Part shown: in pieces, positions 53,971-62,567 of the stretch
How positions within the stretch are numbered: the stretch's first letter is position 1
How the letters are laid out: each line of letters begins with the position of its first letter
Assembly: GCA_963842355.1 (NCBI GenBank)
Contig: CAWJGC010000008.1
Location: forward strand, 124,001-188,000
DNA from: JASHPR01 sp963842355
GTDB taxonomy: Bacteria > Actinomycetota > Actinomycetes > Streptosporangiales > Streptosporangiaceae
DNA: 64,000 bases
Direction: 5' to 3'
Position numbers and translations under genes: made by a program
The notes under the pieces: model-generated
What the model saw: the letters and a program-made list of their open reading frames with translations, nothing else
Databases searched by the model: none
Told to the model about the DNA's origin: nothing

Positions 53971-55598
53971 CTACTTCGACCTGAAAAACCCGGGCGGCGG
54001 CGGATGACCGCTGGCGGTTCGCGCGGGAGGATGGCCTCGACCCCTTGTGCTGGAAGGGATCGAGGCCATCATGTTTCGCACCTTAGGCGATGGGCCGTCT
54101 GCGTGGGAGTCGCGGTTACCGGCGGAGGTGCTGCGGCTGCCGGAGGAGCTGGCGCGGGTGGATGCGCTGCTGGATGACCCGGTGTTCTTCGCGCCGTTCG
54201 TGCCGTTCTTTCACCCGGTGCTCGGCCGGCCGTCGACGCCGGCGGAGTGGTATCTGCGGCTGATGTTCTTGAAGTTCCGCTACCGGCTGGGCTATGAGAG
54301 CCTGTGCGCTGAGGTCAGTGACTCGATCAGCTGGCGGCGGTTTTGCCGGATCCCGCTCGATGGGCGGGTGCCGCATCCGACGACGCTGATGAAGCTGACC
54401 TCCCGGTGCGGCAGCGCGGCGGTGGATGGGCTGAACGAGGCGCTGTGGGCCAGGGCGGCCGGGCAGAAGCTGCTGCGCGTTTCCCGGTTGCGCGCGGACA
54501 CGACGGTGGTGCCGGCGAATGTGGCGTACCCCACCGATTCGGGGCTGCTGGCCAGGGCCGTCCGCCGGATCGCGGTGACCGGGCGGCGGATCCAGGCCGC
54601 CGGCGGGGCGAGGCGGACCAGGGTGCGCGACCGCAGCCGCGCGGCCGGGCGGCGGGCGCACGCGATCGCCGCGAAGCTGCGGTCACGGGCCGCGCAGGCC
54701 CGGGGCGAGAAGCAGGCCGTGGTGGCGCGGGTGACCGGGGAGCTGGCCGGCCTGGCTGAGCGCGCCGCCGCCGACGCGCAGCGGCTGCTGGCCAACGCCC
54801 GCCGGACGCTGCGCCGCGCGCAGGCGAAGGCGGCGGCCCTGGCCGCCACGGGGCTCACCGACGCCGCCGCCGGGCGGCGGCGTGGCCGGCTGCGCCGGGC
54901 GGTCAGCGACCTGGCCGGCCTGCTGGAGGTGACCAGGACGGTCGCGGCGCAGGCCCGGCAGCGGCTGGCCGGGGACATGCCAGACGGGGCGACCCGGCGG
55001 GTCAGCCTGCACGAGCCGGATGCTCGCCCGATCGCCAAGGGCAGGCTCGGCAAGCCTGTTGAGTTCGGGTACAAGGCCCAGGTCACCGACAACGACGACG
55101 GGGTCGTCGCCGATTACCGCCTGGAGCAGGGCAACCCGGCCGACGGCCCGCAGCTCGCCCCGGCCGTGGAACGGGTGATCAAGCGGACCGGGAAGAAACC
55201 CGCAACCGTCACCGCCGACCGCAGCTACGGCGAGCAGTCCATCGAAAATGACCTGCGCGGGCTCGGCGTCCGCCACGTGGTCATCCCGCGCAAGGGCAAA
55301 CCCGGCAAGGCCCGCCAGGCCGCCGAGCGGCGGCCTGCGTTCCGGCGGGCCGTCAAGTGGCGGACCGGCAGCGAAGGCCGGATCAGCACCCTCAAACGGG
55401 GCTATGGGTGGGATCGCACCCGCCTGGACGGCACCGAAGGAGCCCGGACCTGGACCGGCTACGGGGTCCTGGCCCACAACCTGGTCAAGATCAGCACCCT
55501 GGCCGCCTGACCAGCCGGCAGCCCGGCCACCGGCAGCAGCTGGCCAGTCCGCGCCAGCACCCCTCCACCGGCACAGTCACTTTTTCAGGTCGAAGTAG
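53971..55598 (+). mobile_element. ISNCY-like insertion sequence, apparently intact
   Basis: The element spans 53971-55598 with perfect 18-bp terminal inverted repeats CTACTTCGACCTGAAAAA (53971-53988, and its complement 55581-55598). It is flanked by an imperfect 8-bp repeat, TTAGCTAG on the left (53963-53970) and TAAGCTAG on the right (55599-55606). The insertion sits just after the PAC2 stop and 14 bases before the end of the SCO1664-like gene. One transposase gene fills it. The intact frame suggests recent or active transposition. Confidence 0.88.
54071..55510 (+). CDS. Transposase of the IS element (ISNCY family, DDE)
   Basis: The 479-residue protein begins MFRTLGDGPSAWESRLPAEV and continues with LRLMFLKFRYRLGYESLCAE and SWRRFCRIPLDGRVPHPTTL, a pattern of actinobacterial ISNCY transposases. 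The DDE residues are Asp in LRADTTVV, Asp in VTADRSYGEQ and Glu in GSEGRISTLKRGYGWDRTRL. A long basic/Ala-rich coiled segment (about 170-300) separates the first two. ATG 54071 has GAGG five bases before; GTG 54047 is a possible longer start. The 487-residue frame is the longer form. Confidence 0.88.
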   Translation: MFRTLGDGPSAWESRLPAEVLRLPEELARVDALLDDPVFFAPFVPFFHPVLGRPSTPAEWYLRLMFLKFRYRLGYESLCAEVSDSISWRRFCRIPLDGRVPHPTTLMKLTSRCGSAAVDGLNEALWARAAGQKLLRVSRLRADTTVVPANVAYPTDSGLLARAVRRIAVTGRRIQAAGGARRTRVRDRSRAAGRRAHAIAAKLRSRAAQARGEKQAVVARVTGELAGLAERAAADAQRLLANARRTLRRAQAKAAALAATGLTDAAAGRRRGRLRRAVSDLAGLLEVTRTVAAQARQRLAGDMPDGATRRVSLHEPDARPIAKGRLGKPVEFGYKAQVTDNDDGVVADYRLEQGNPADGPQLAPAVERVIKRTGKKPATVTADRSYGEQSIENDLRGLGVRHVVIPRKGKPGKARQAAERRPAFRRAVKWRTGSEGRISTLKRGYGWDRTRLDGTEGARTWTGYGVLAHNLVKISTLAA

Positions 55599-55612
55599 TA
55601 AGCTAGACAGCT

Positions 55613-56463
55613 CTACACCGGCGGCCAGGGGACGGCGGGCCAGTCTTCGGGGGGGAACGGGTGGACGCGGTGCTGCAGCAGCAGGTCGACCCGCTGCCGG
55701 GTGGCCTCGACCTCGGCCGGGGACAGCCACCGGGCCAGCTCGGCGTCCAGCTCTCCCCCGGCCAGCCCGCGCTGGACCCTGCGCAATGCCTCCATCGCGG
55801 TCGTCGGGAGCTGGCGGCCGCGCCACTGCCACAAGACGGTGCGCAGCTTGTACTCCTCGGCGAAGCAGACGCCGTGATCGCAGCCGAACAGCTTGCCCTC
55901 GCGGTCCGGCAGGAGATGGCCGATCTTGCGGTCGGCGTTGTTCACGACCGCGTCGAAGACGGCCATCTCCCGCAGCGCGCGGTGGTCGTGGCTGCGGGCG
56001 AGCGCGATGATGTCCACGGTCTCGTCCGACTCGATCCATAGCTGGCACATGCCGGGCCCGAACGGGCCATCGCGGTAGATCGTCGGCGGCACCAGGTGCC
56101 AGCCCGCCGCCACCGACACGTGGTAGGCGGCCACCTCGCGGCCCGCCAGGCTGCCGGACGGGAAGTCCCACAACGGGCGCTCGCCGGCCACGGGCTTGTA
56201 GACGCAGGCCGCTTCGGCGTCCCCGTCGCGCACCGTGCAGTACAGCGTGGCGTTCGAGGCCACGACCAGCCTGCCCTCTACCTCCAGGGTGCCCCGCGTC
56301 AGCAGCTCGAGCGCGGGCGCGTGATCGGCCTGCGGGCAGGCGGGCTGACCGGGCTGACGTCGGCCGGCGGATCCGCGGGCCGGTAGCGCTGCCGCTGCCG
56401 CTGCCGCTGGCCGCGGGCGCGCGGTACTTGCTGCGCCCGGCCGCGCGGTGGCGTTTCAGGCAT
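55613..56463 (-). CDS. SCO1664 family protein, frameshifted as read
   Basis: The main frame reads VASNATLYCTVRDGDAEAAC, VYKPVAGERPLWDFPSGSLA, GPGMCQLWIESDE and FDAVVNNADRKIGHLLPDRE, with CDHGVCFAEEYKLRTVLWQW, the pattern of SCO1664-type proteins (kinase-like fold with ATP-binding residues). The N-terminal ADHAPALELLTRGTLEVEGR is in another frame. The start ATG at 56461-56463 overlaps the upstream DUF3090 stop, so one base is lost within the GGCAGC repeats near 56340-56400. Without repair a GTG at 56261-56263 remains. It lies downstream of the phosphatase and DUF3090 genes, as in other actinobacteria. Function is unknown. Confidence 0.8.
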
Positions 56464-57016
56464 TGCTGACCCGGTGCCCGTTCTGCCGCGGGCATATGTG
56501 CCCGTTCGCGTCGAGGGGCAGCCCGCAGAGCGGACACGGCGGCCGGCCCTGGCTGACGAGCTGCAGCGCCCGCTGAGAGAACGCCCGCGCCACCGCGGCG
56601 GTGATTCGTACCCGCAACACCCCGGGACCATCCTCGGGCACGTCGTCAGCCAGGTATTCGACCGGCGTCTCCGATTCCTCCTGCGCCTCGATGACGACGC
56701 GCTCGCCTTCAGCGTCCCACGCCAGGGCGATGACGCCTACCCGGAATTCCTCCAGCAGCGGCAGGTCGAGCGGCGCGTCGTCGGCGAGGCCGGCGGGCGC
56801 GACGGCCGGCACCGACGACTTCCCTCCGCTGCTGCGCAGCTCTTCGTCCAGCAGTTCGTCCAGGCGCTCGGCCAGCCGACTCACCTGGATCTTCTCCAGA
56901 GCCACGCTGGTGACCCTGCCGCTGCCGCTGGCCTGCAGGTAGAACGTGCGCTCTCCGGGCTGACCGACCGTCCCGGCGACGAATCGCTCCGGGGGATCGT
57001 ACGTGTAGACCGCCAT
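56456..57016 (-). CDS. DUF3090 family protein
   Basis: The 186-residue protein begins MAVYTYDPPERFVAGTVGQP and has the family core GERTFYLQASGSGRVTSVAL and EKIQVSRLAERLDELLDEEL. The C-terminus is a zinc-finger-like CPLCGLPLDANGHICPRQNG H. ATG 57014-57016 is chosen on family grounds. It lies 4 bases after the phosphatase gene and overlaps the next gene by 8 bases, in a tight operon. The function is unknown; the trio with the phosphatase and SCO1664 is conserved near mshC in many actinobacteria. Confidence 0.9.
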   Translation of the reverse strand: MAVYTYDPPERFVAGTVGQPGERTFYLQASGSGRVTSVALEKIQVSRLAERLDELLDEELRSSGGKSSVPAVAPAGLADDAPLDLPLLEEFRVGVIALAWDAEGERVVIEAQEESETPVEYLADDVPEDGPGVLRVRITAAVARAFSQRALQLVSQGRPPCPLCGLPLDANGHICPRQNGHRVSNA

Positions 57017-57020
57017 GACC

Positions 57021-57725
57021 CTATCCTCCCGCCCCGCCGCCCACGGCGGCGTCGGTCTCGCGGCGTGCCGTGGCCCGGGGCGGTTTCTGCTCGGGCTTCC
57101 TGAGACTGGCAACTCCGCCGCCGGTGTCGTTCATCCGCAGCAGGAACGGGCGCAGCGGCGTGTACCGGATCGCCGTGAGCGAGCACGGGTCGACCTGGAT
57201 CCGCTGCAGCATGTCGAGGTGCATGCCCAGGCTGTCGGCGATGACCGACTTGATCACGTCGCCGTGCGAGCAGATCAGGTAGACGGCCCCGGCCCCGAGC
57301 CGCCGGTTCCAGTCCCGGACCGCGCTGACCGCGCGGTGCTGCATGTCCATGATGGACTCGCCGTCGGGGCCGGGGAATCGCGCCGCCCCCGGGTGCGCCT
57401 GGACCACGCGCCACAACGGCTCCCGGGCCAGCCGCTTCAGCGGCTGCCCGGTCCAGTCGCCGTAGCGACACTCGCCGACCCGCTCGTCCTCGTGCACGAC
57501 CGGCGGGCGGACCTCGCCGGTCGCGGCGATCGCGTCCGCCGTCTGCCGGCACCGCTCCAGCGGGCTGGAGATGATCGCATCCAGCGGCACCGTGGCGAGC
57601 CTCCCGGCCAGTGCGCCGGCCTGCTGGCGGCCGCGGTCGTCCAGCGGGATGCCCGGCGTCCAGCCGGTGAGAACGTTGCCGGTGGTGGCGGTCAGGCCGT
57701 GTCGTACCAGGAGGACCAGGGTCAC
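57021..57725 (-). CDS. Histidine phosphatase family protein (MSMEG_4193-like)
   Basis: The 234-residue protein starts at GTG 57723-57725 (TLVLLVRHGLTATTGNVLTG), with the phosphohistidine motif LVRHG, then LAGRLATVPLDAIISSPLER, the second His in LICSHGDVIKSVIADSLGMH and CRYGDWTGQPL. It is a phosphoglycerate mutase-like fold that dephosphorylates small molecules or proteins. It is first in the phosphatase-DUF3090-SCO1664 operon, 9 bases after the stop of the upstream FHA gene. Confidence 0.9.
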   Translation of the reverse strand: MTLVLLVRHGLTATTGNVLTGWTPGIPLDDRGRQQAGALAGRLATVPLDAIISSPLERCRQTADAIAATGEVRPPVVHEDERVGECRYGDWTGQPLKRLAREPLWRVVQAHPGAARFPGPDGESIMDMQHRAVSAVRDWNRRLGAGAVYLICSHGDVIKSVIADSLGMHLDMLQRIQVDPCSLTAIRYTPLRPFLLRMNDTGGGVASLRKPEQKPPRATARRETDAAVGGGAGG

Positions 57726-57734
57726 TCCAAGACT

Positions 57735-58379
57735 CTATGGGGTGAGGGCGGGTCCGGTGCGCCGGGCACCCTGGGCACTCTCGGTGACCACGAGGGTCAC
57801 TTCGCCGAAGCTGACCCGGTCGCCTGCCTGAACGGGGACCGGGCCGGTGACCCGCCAGCCGTTGAGCCGGGTGCCGTTCGTGGACCCCGCGTCGCTCAGC
57901 AGCCAGCCGTCGGCGTCGCGGCGCAGGCCAGCGTGGGAACGGGACACGGTCATGTCGGAGAGGACCAGGTCACAGGCGGCGTCGCGGCCGATGGTGAAAC
58001 TGTCCTTGGCGCCGGACGGGAGCACGAACGCAGGGGGCGGCAGCGGCCCCGGGTAGCCGGCCATCCGGCGCGCGGCGGCGCGCCGGGCCTGGGCCAGGCG
58101 GCCGAGGACGGCGCGCGCCGCCGAGGACCGGGGACCGGGGAGGTCCGCCACGATCTCGGCGAGGTCGCCGTGCCGGCGAGCGCGGAGCGCGGCGTCGACC
58201 CGGAAGAGGAAGCTCTCCTGCGCCAGGGATCCGTCGGCGAAACGGTCCCGCAGCTCGCCGATGACCTGGTCCCGGTCGGCATCACACGCGCGTACCTCGG
58301 GTGCGGGGTACGCAGGCCGGCGAGGGGTACGCGGGATGCCCGCATACCCAGAAGTATCAGCCGCAGCCCATTCGGGCAC
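57735..58379 (-). CDS. DUF1707 and FHA domain protein
   Basis: The 214-residue protein has a DUF1707 N-terminal domain (VRACDADRDQVIGELRDRFA then DGSLAQESFLFRVDAALRAR) and a C-terminal FHA domain (FTIGRDAACDLVLSDMTVSR SHA and WLLSDAGSTNGTRLNGWRV; FHA key residues Arg, Ser-His, Asn). FHA domains bind phosphothreonine, so it is a possible Ser/Thr kinase target reader. GTG 58377-58379 is a possible start; the family start could be further in. It is followed by the phosphatase operon and preceded by the oligopeptide ABC operon 11 bases away. Confidence 0.82.
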   Translation of the reverse strand: MPEWAAADTSGYAGIPRTPRRPAYPAPEVRACDADRDQVIGELRDRFADGSLAQESFLFRVDAALRARRHGDLAEIVADLPGPRSSAARAVLGRLAQARRAAARRMAGYPGPLPPPAFVLPSGAKDSFTIGRDAACDLVLSDMTVSRSHAGLRRDADGWLLSDAGSTNGTRLNGWRVTGPVPVQAGDRVSFGEVTLVVTESAQGARRTGPALTP

Positions 58380-58390
58380 AAGCTCTATCG

Positions 58391-60481
58391 CTACTGGGCC
58401 TGGAACTCGGCACCCGACGCGGCGGCGGCGGAATTCTCGTCCCCGATCACCTGCTGCAGCGGGAAGTGGCACGCGGCCAGGTGCCCGCGGCCGGGGAACT
58501 GCCGCAGCGGCGGCTCGACCTCGGCGCAGATCTCCTCGGCCAGCGGGCAGCGGGTACGGAACCTGCAACCGGACGGCGGATGGATCGCGCTCGGCAGCTC
58601 CCCCGAGATGCCCGCCTTGACCTTGGCCTGCTCGGTCTCCGGGTCGGCGACCGGCGCGGAGTCGAGCAGCCCCTTGGTGTAGGGATGGGCCGGGTTCAGG
58701 TACACGTCGTCCGCGGCCCCGATCTCGACCAGCTTGCCCAGGTACATGACCCCGATCTGGCTGGACACGTAGCGCACCACGGCCAGGTCGTGGGAGATGA
58801 ACAGGTAGGTGAGGCCGAGCTGGCGCTGCAGATCGCTCATCATGTTGAGGATCTGCGCCTGGATCGACACGTCCAGGGCGGAGACCGGCTCGTCGGCCAC
58901 GATCAGCTTCGGCGACAGCATCAGCGCGCGGGCGAACCCGAGCCGCTGGCGCTGCCCGCCGGAGAACTCGTGCGGGTACCGCTCCACCGCCGAGCGCGGC
59001 AGCCCGACGTGGTCCAGCATCTCGGCGACCCGTTGCCGCCGCTCGCTGCGGGTGCCGATGCCCTGGACCACGAGCGGCTCCTGCAGGACCAAGCCCGCCC
59101 GCATCCGCGGGTCCAGCGACGCGTAGGCGTCCTGGAACATGAGCTGGATATCCTGGCGCTCGCGCCGGTACTCGCGCCCGCTGCTCTTCGCGAGGTCCTT
59201 GCCCCGGAAGTTGATGACCCCGCTGGTGGGCGTGTCCAGGCCGACCACGAGCCTGCCGACCGTGGTCTTGCCGCAGCCGGACTCGCCGACCAGGCCGAGG
59301 GTCTCGCCGCTGCGGATCGAGAAGCTCACGTCGGCGACGGCGCTGACCCAGCCGACCCGCCGCTGCAGCAAGGCGCCCTTGGTCACCGGGAAGTCCTTGA
59401 CCAGGTGCTCCACGCTCAGCAGCACCTCGCCCCCGGCGCCGTCGGTCGCGGGAAGCTGGGCAGCGGGCGGCGCCCGGTGCTCGACCCGGGTCACGCTACG
59501 GCTCCACTCGGCCGCGCCCACCGGGTGGTAGCAGGCGAAGCGGTGCCCGGGCACCTCGCCGGTGAGGGTCGGCTCCTCGTCCCGGCACCGGTCGGTGACG
59601 TACCGGCAGCGCGCGGCGAACCGGCAGCCCTCCGGGGGGTGCACCAGGTCCGGCGGTATCCCGGGAATCGAGTACAGCCGCTCCTTGCTCTCCGCCGCCT
59701 TGTCCGGCAGCGCCTCGAACAGCGCCTCGGTGTAGGGGTGCCGCGGGTTGCCGAACAGCGTCCCGGTGTCGGTGATCTCGGCGATCTTGCCCGCGTACAT
59801 GACCGCGACCCGGTCGGCGCGCCCGGCGATCACGCCCAGGTCGTGGGTGACCAGGATGACCGACATGCCCAGCCGGAGCCGCAGGTCGTCGATCAGCTCG
59901 AGGATCTGCTTCTGGATCGTCACGTCCAGGGCGGTCGTGGGCTCGTCGGCGATGAGCAGCTTCGGCTCGCACGCGAGCGCCATCGCGATCATCACGCGCT
60001 GCCGCATCCCGCCGGAGAACTGGTGCGGGTACTCTCCGATGCGCTCCCGGGCCTGCGGCAGGCCGACCAGGTTGAGCACCTCGGCGGCCCGGTCCAGGGC
60101 CTGCTCGGTGTTGGCGCCCCGGTGCAGCTTGACCGCCTCCGCGATCTGCTTGCCCACGGTCATGGTCGGGTTCAGCGACGTCAGCGGGTCCTGGAAGATC
60201 ATGCCGATCTCGTTGCCGCGGATCCGGCGCATGTCTTCGTCGGACAGCGCGCTGATCTCCACGCCGTTGAGCTTGATGCTGCCGCCGGCGATCGACCCGC
60301 CGGTAGGCAGCAGCTTCATGATCGACAGCGCGGTCATCGTCTTGCCGCACCCCGACTCGCCCACGATGCCGAGCGTCTCGCCCGGCTCGACGTGCATCGT
60401 CACCCCGTCTACCGCGTGTACGATCCCTTCCTTCAGCCGGATCTCGGTCCTCAGGTCGGTGATATCAAGTAGCGGCGCCAC
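58391..60481 (-). CDS. Oligopeptide ABC transporter fused ATP-binding protein (DppD-DppF)
   Basis: The 696-residue protein is two ATPases in one chain. Module 1 (about 1-340) has GESGCGKTMTALSIMKLL, FQDPLTSLNPTMTVGKQ, QFSGGMRQRVMIAMALACEP and LIADEPTTALDVTIQ, then the oligopeptide C-terminal zinc-like motif ARCRYVTDRCRDEEP. Module 2 (about 355-690) has GESGCGKTTVGRLVVGLDTP, MFQDAYASLDPRMRAGLVLQ, EFSGGQRQRLGFARALMLSP and VADEPVSALDVSIQ. Together they drive di- or oligopeptide import with the permeases just upstream. Fused forms are common in actinobacteria. The operon order on the minus strand is binding protein, DppB, DppC, this gene. Confidence 0.93.
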   Translation of the reverse strand: MAPLLDITDLRTEIRLKEGIVHAVDGVTMHVEPGETLGIVGESGCGKTMTALSIMKLLPTGGSIAGGSIKLNGVEISALSDEDMRRIRGNEIGMIFQDPLTSLNPTMTVGKQIAEAVKLHRGANTEQALDRAAEVLNLVGLPQARERIGEYPHQFSGGMRQRVMIAMALACEPKLLIADEPTTALDVTIQKQILELIDDLRLRLGMSVILVTHDLGVIAGRADRVAVMYAGKIAEITDTGTLFGNPRHPYTEALFEALPDKAAESKERLYSIPGIPPDLVHPPEGCRFAARCRYVTDRCRDEEPTLTGEVPGHRFACYHPVGAAEWSRSVTRVEHRAPPAAQLPATDGAGGEVLLSVEHLVKDFPVTKGALLQRRVGWVSAVADVSFSIRSGETLGLVGESGCGKTTVGRLVVGLDTPTSGVINFRGKDLAKSSGREYRRERQDIQLMFQDAYASLDPRMRAGLVLQEPLVVQGIGTRSERRQRVAEMLDHVGLPRSAVERYPHEFSGGQRQRLGFARALMLSPKLIVADEPVSALDVSIQAQILNMMSDLQRQLGLTYLFISHDLAVVRYVSSQIGVMYLGKLVEIGAADDVYLNPAHPYTKGLLDSAPVADPETEQAKVKAGISGELPSAIHPPSGCRFRTRCPLAEEICAEVEPPLRQFPGRGHLAACHFPLQQVIGDENSAAAASGAEFQAQ

Positions 60482-60492
60482 CTAGTCTCCCC

Positions 60493-61462
60493 CTACCGGC
60501 GCTGCAGCCGGGTCTCGAACGAATCCCGCAGCGCGTCGCCGATGAAGTTCACCGCGATGCAGGTCAGGATGATCGCGACGCCGGGCGGGTAGATCAGCCA
60601 CCAGTAGCTCTGGCTGCTCTGCAGGTAGGTCAGGCCGCCGGACAGCATCGACCCCCAGTCGGTGGCCGGCGGCTGGACGCCCAGGCCCAGGAAGCCGAGG
60701 CCGGCCAGGATGATGATCGAGTCCGCCACGGCGAACGTGCCCTGCACGATGATCGTGCCGATCGCGTTCGGCAGGACATGCCGGGTCACGGCCCGGGCCC
60801 GCCGGCCGCCGATCACCTTCACCGCCTGCACGTACTCCCTGGTGCGCAGGGTCAGGGTCTCGCCCCGGACCAGCCGGGACACGCCCAGCCAGTAGAAGGC
60901 GGCGATGATGAAGATCATGATGGCCGGGGTGGGGTGGAAGGCGACCGACAGGATGATGATCAGCGTGATGTACGGGATCGACAGCCCCGCATCGACCACG
61001 CGCATCATGAACGAGTCGACCACGCCGCCGATGAACCCCGAGATAGCCCCGTACAGCGTGCCGAACAGTACCGACACGATCGCGGCCGCGACCCCCACCT
61101 CGAGCGACGTCTGGCCGCCGACCATCAGCCGGCCGAGCTGGTCATAGCCCACGTTGTCGCAGCCGAGGAGATGGCTCCCCGAGGGCGGGCAGAGAACCTG
61201 GTTGAGGTTGGTGTGAACCTGGTCGGTGTGGTAGACGAGCGGCCCGACGAAGCAGAACAGCACGATGAACACGATGACGCCCAGGCTCGCGAGCGCGAGC
61301 TTGTTCTCCGCGAACACCTCCCAGCCGCGGACGCAGCAGGCTGCGCGGCTTCGCCGCGGCGACCAGTCCCCCGGCCCCGTCCGGCGCCTCGATCGGTACC
61401 AGCAGCTCGCCGGGTTCCGGTAGCTGCCCCGACTCGGTACCCGGCGGCGGAATAGCGGTCAT
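60493..61462 (-). CDS. dppC: Peptide ABC transporter permease DppC type, frameshifted as read
   Basis: The open frame (MFAENKLALASLGVIVFIVL, KVIGGRRARAVTRHVLPNAI, GLGVQPPATDWGSMLSGGLT) covers the membrane part, with the BPD_transp_1 domain and the EAA-like motif. The N-terminal cytoplasmic part, MTAIPPPGTESGQLPEPGEL, is in another frame and begins at ATG 61460-61462, overlapping the TGA of dppB. A one-base slip near 61330 (before GWEVFAENKLALAS) separates the pieces. The corrected protein is about 322 residues. It pairs with DppB for inward peptide transport. Confidence 0.85.
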
Positions 61463-62409
61463 CAGCCGTACCTCACTCTCGGGTCGAGCATGGCGTAGCC
61501 GATGTCGGCCAGCAGGTTGCCGAGGATCGTCGCCACCGTGGCGAGCACCGTGAACCCGAGCAGCACCTGGATGTCGTCGTTCAGCGCCGCGTTGTAGAAG
61601 GCCAGGCCCATGCCGGGGTAGTTGAACACCACCTCGATGAAGATCGCCCCGGCGACCAGCGTCGGCAGCGACAGGCCGAGCAGCGTGACGATCGAGATCA
61701 GCGAGTTGCGGAAGATGTGCCCCCACAGCACCCGCCGCTCGCTGGCGCCCTTGGCCCGGGCCGTGCGGACGTAGTCCTGCACCAGGTTGTCCATCACCGA
61801 CGAGCGCATGTACCGGCTCCACAGCGCGTACAGCACGAACGAGTAGGCCAGCACCGGCAGCACCAGCGCCCGCGGCTGGGACAGGATCTGGCCGACCGAA
61901 CTGCCCTGCGGGGCGAACGGCGGGAAGAAGTGAGTGTCGACCGCAAACCATTCCACGAGCAGCAGGGCGACGAAGAACGTGGGCGTCGCGTACCCGAGGA
62001 ACGAGACCCCGGTCAGGACGTAGTCGCTGACGGTGTACCGCTTCACCGCCTGGTACATGCCCAGCGGTATGCCGAAGCCCAGCGAGACGATCGTGCCGAG
62101 CAGCACCAGGATGATCGTCTTCGGCAGGTCCTGCGCGATCAGGCTGGCCACCGACTGGTTCAGCTTGGTGGAAAAACCGAGATTGCCGTGCAGAAGCTGG
62201 TCGACCCACTTGATGTACTGGACGTAGAACGGCTGGTCGAAACCATACAGCTGGTTGTAGTGAGCGACCTGCGCGGCGGTGGCCCGCGGCCCCAGCAACG
62301 ACCGGATAGGCCCGCCAGGAAATACGTGGACCAGCGCCAGCGTGATCACGGTCACGAAGAACAAGACAACGAGCGCCTGCAGGGAGCGCCGCACCAGGAA
62401 TCCGATCAT
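61462..62409 (-). CDS. dppB: Peptide ABC transporter permease DppB type
   Basis: The 315-residue protein begins MIGFLVRRSLQALVVLFFVT, then PGGPIRSLLGPRATAAQVAH, YVQYIKWVDQLLHGNLGFS and the EAA-like ARAKGASERRVLWGHIFRNS L, with the end FNYPGMGLAFYNAALNDDIQ, standard for DppB/OppB. Six helices are visible. It is the first permease after the binding protein, with a strong stem-loop in between (separate entry), and its TGA overlaps the ATG of dppC. Confidence 0.94.
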   Translation of the reverse strand: MIGFLVRRSLQALVVLFFVTVITLALVHVFPGGPIRSLLGPRATAAQVAHYNQLYGFDQPFYVQYIKWVDQLLHGNLGFSTKLNQSVASLIAQDLPKTIILVLLGTIVSLGFGIPLGMYQAVKRYTVSDYVLTGVSFLGYATPTFFVALLLVEWFAVDTHFFPPFAPQGSSVGQILSQPRALVLPVLAYSFVLYALWSRYMRSSVMDNLVQDYVRTARAKGASERRVLWGHIFRNSLISIVTLLGLSLPTLVAGAIFIEVVFNYPGMGLAFYNAALNDDIQVLLGFTVLATVATILGNLLADIGYAMLDPRVRYG

Positions 62410-62517
62410 CGAGCCACTCCTCGCCCGGGTCCGACGGCGCCGAAAGCCGGGTGCACAATCATGCTAGATCTCCTGGTTCGCGGTGGCTAGCCACTGACCT
62501 GCTGGTTCCTGCGGGCC

Positions 62518-62552
62518 GGCTGCTGTCCCGCGGTGCCCGCGGGACAGCAGCC
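62518..62552 (-). terminator. Perfect 16-bp stem-loop between the binding protein and dppB
   Basis: GGCTGCTGTCCCGCGG (62518-62533), a TGC loop, and CCGCGGGACAGCAGCC (62537-62552) form a perfect 16-bp hairpin, 15 bases after the stop of the peptide-binding protein on the minus strand. No T tract is visible. It may act as an RNA stabiliser or partial terminator giving more binding protein than permease, as in other ABC operons. Confidence 0.7.
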
Positions 62553-62567
62553 GACTCGCTCCGCGAG

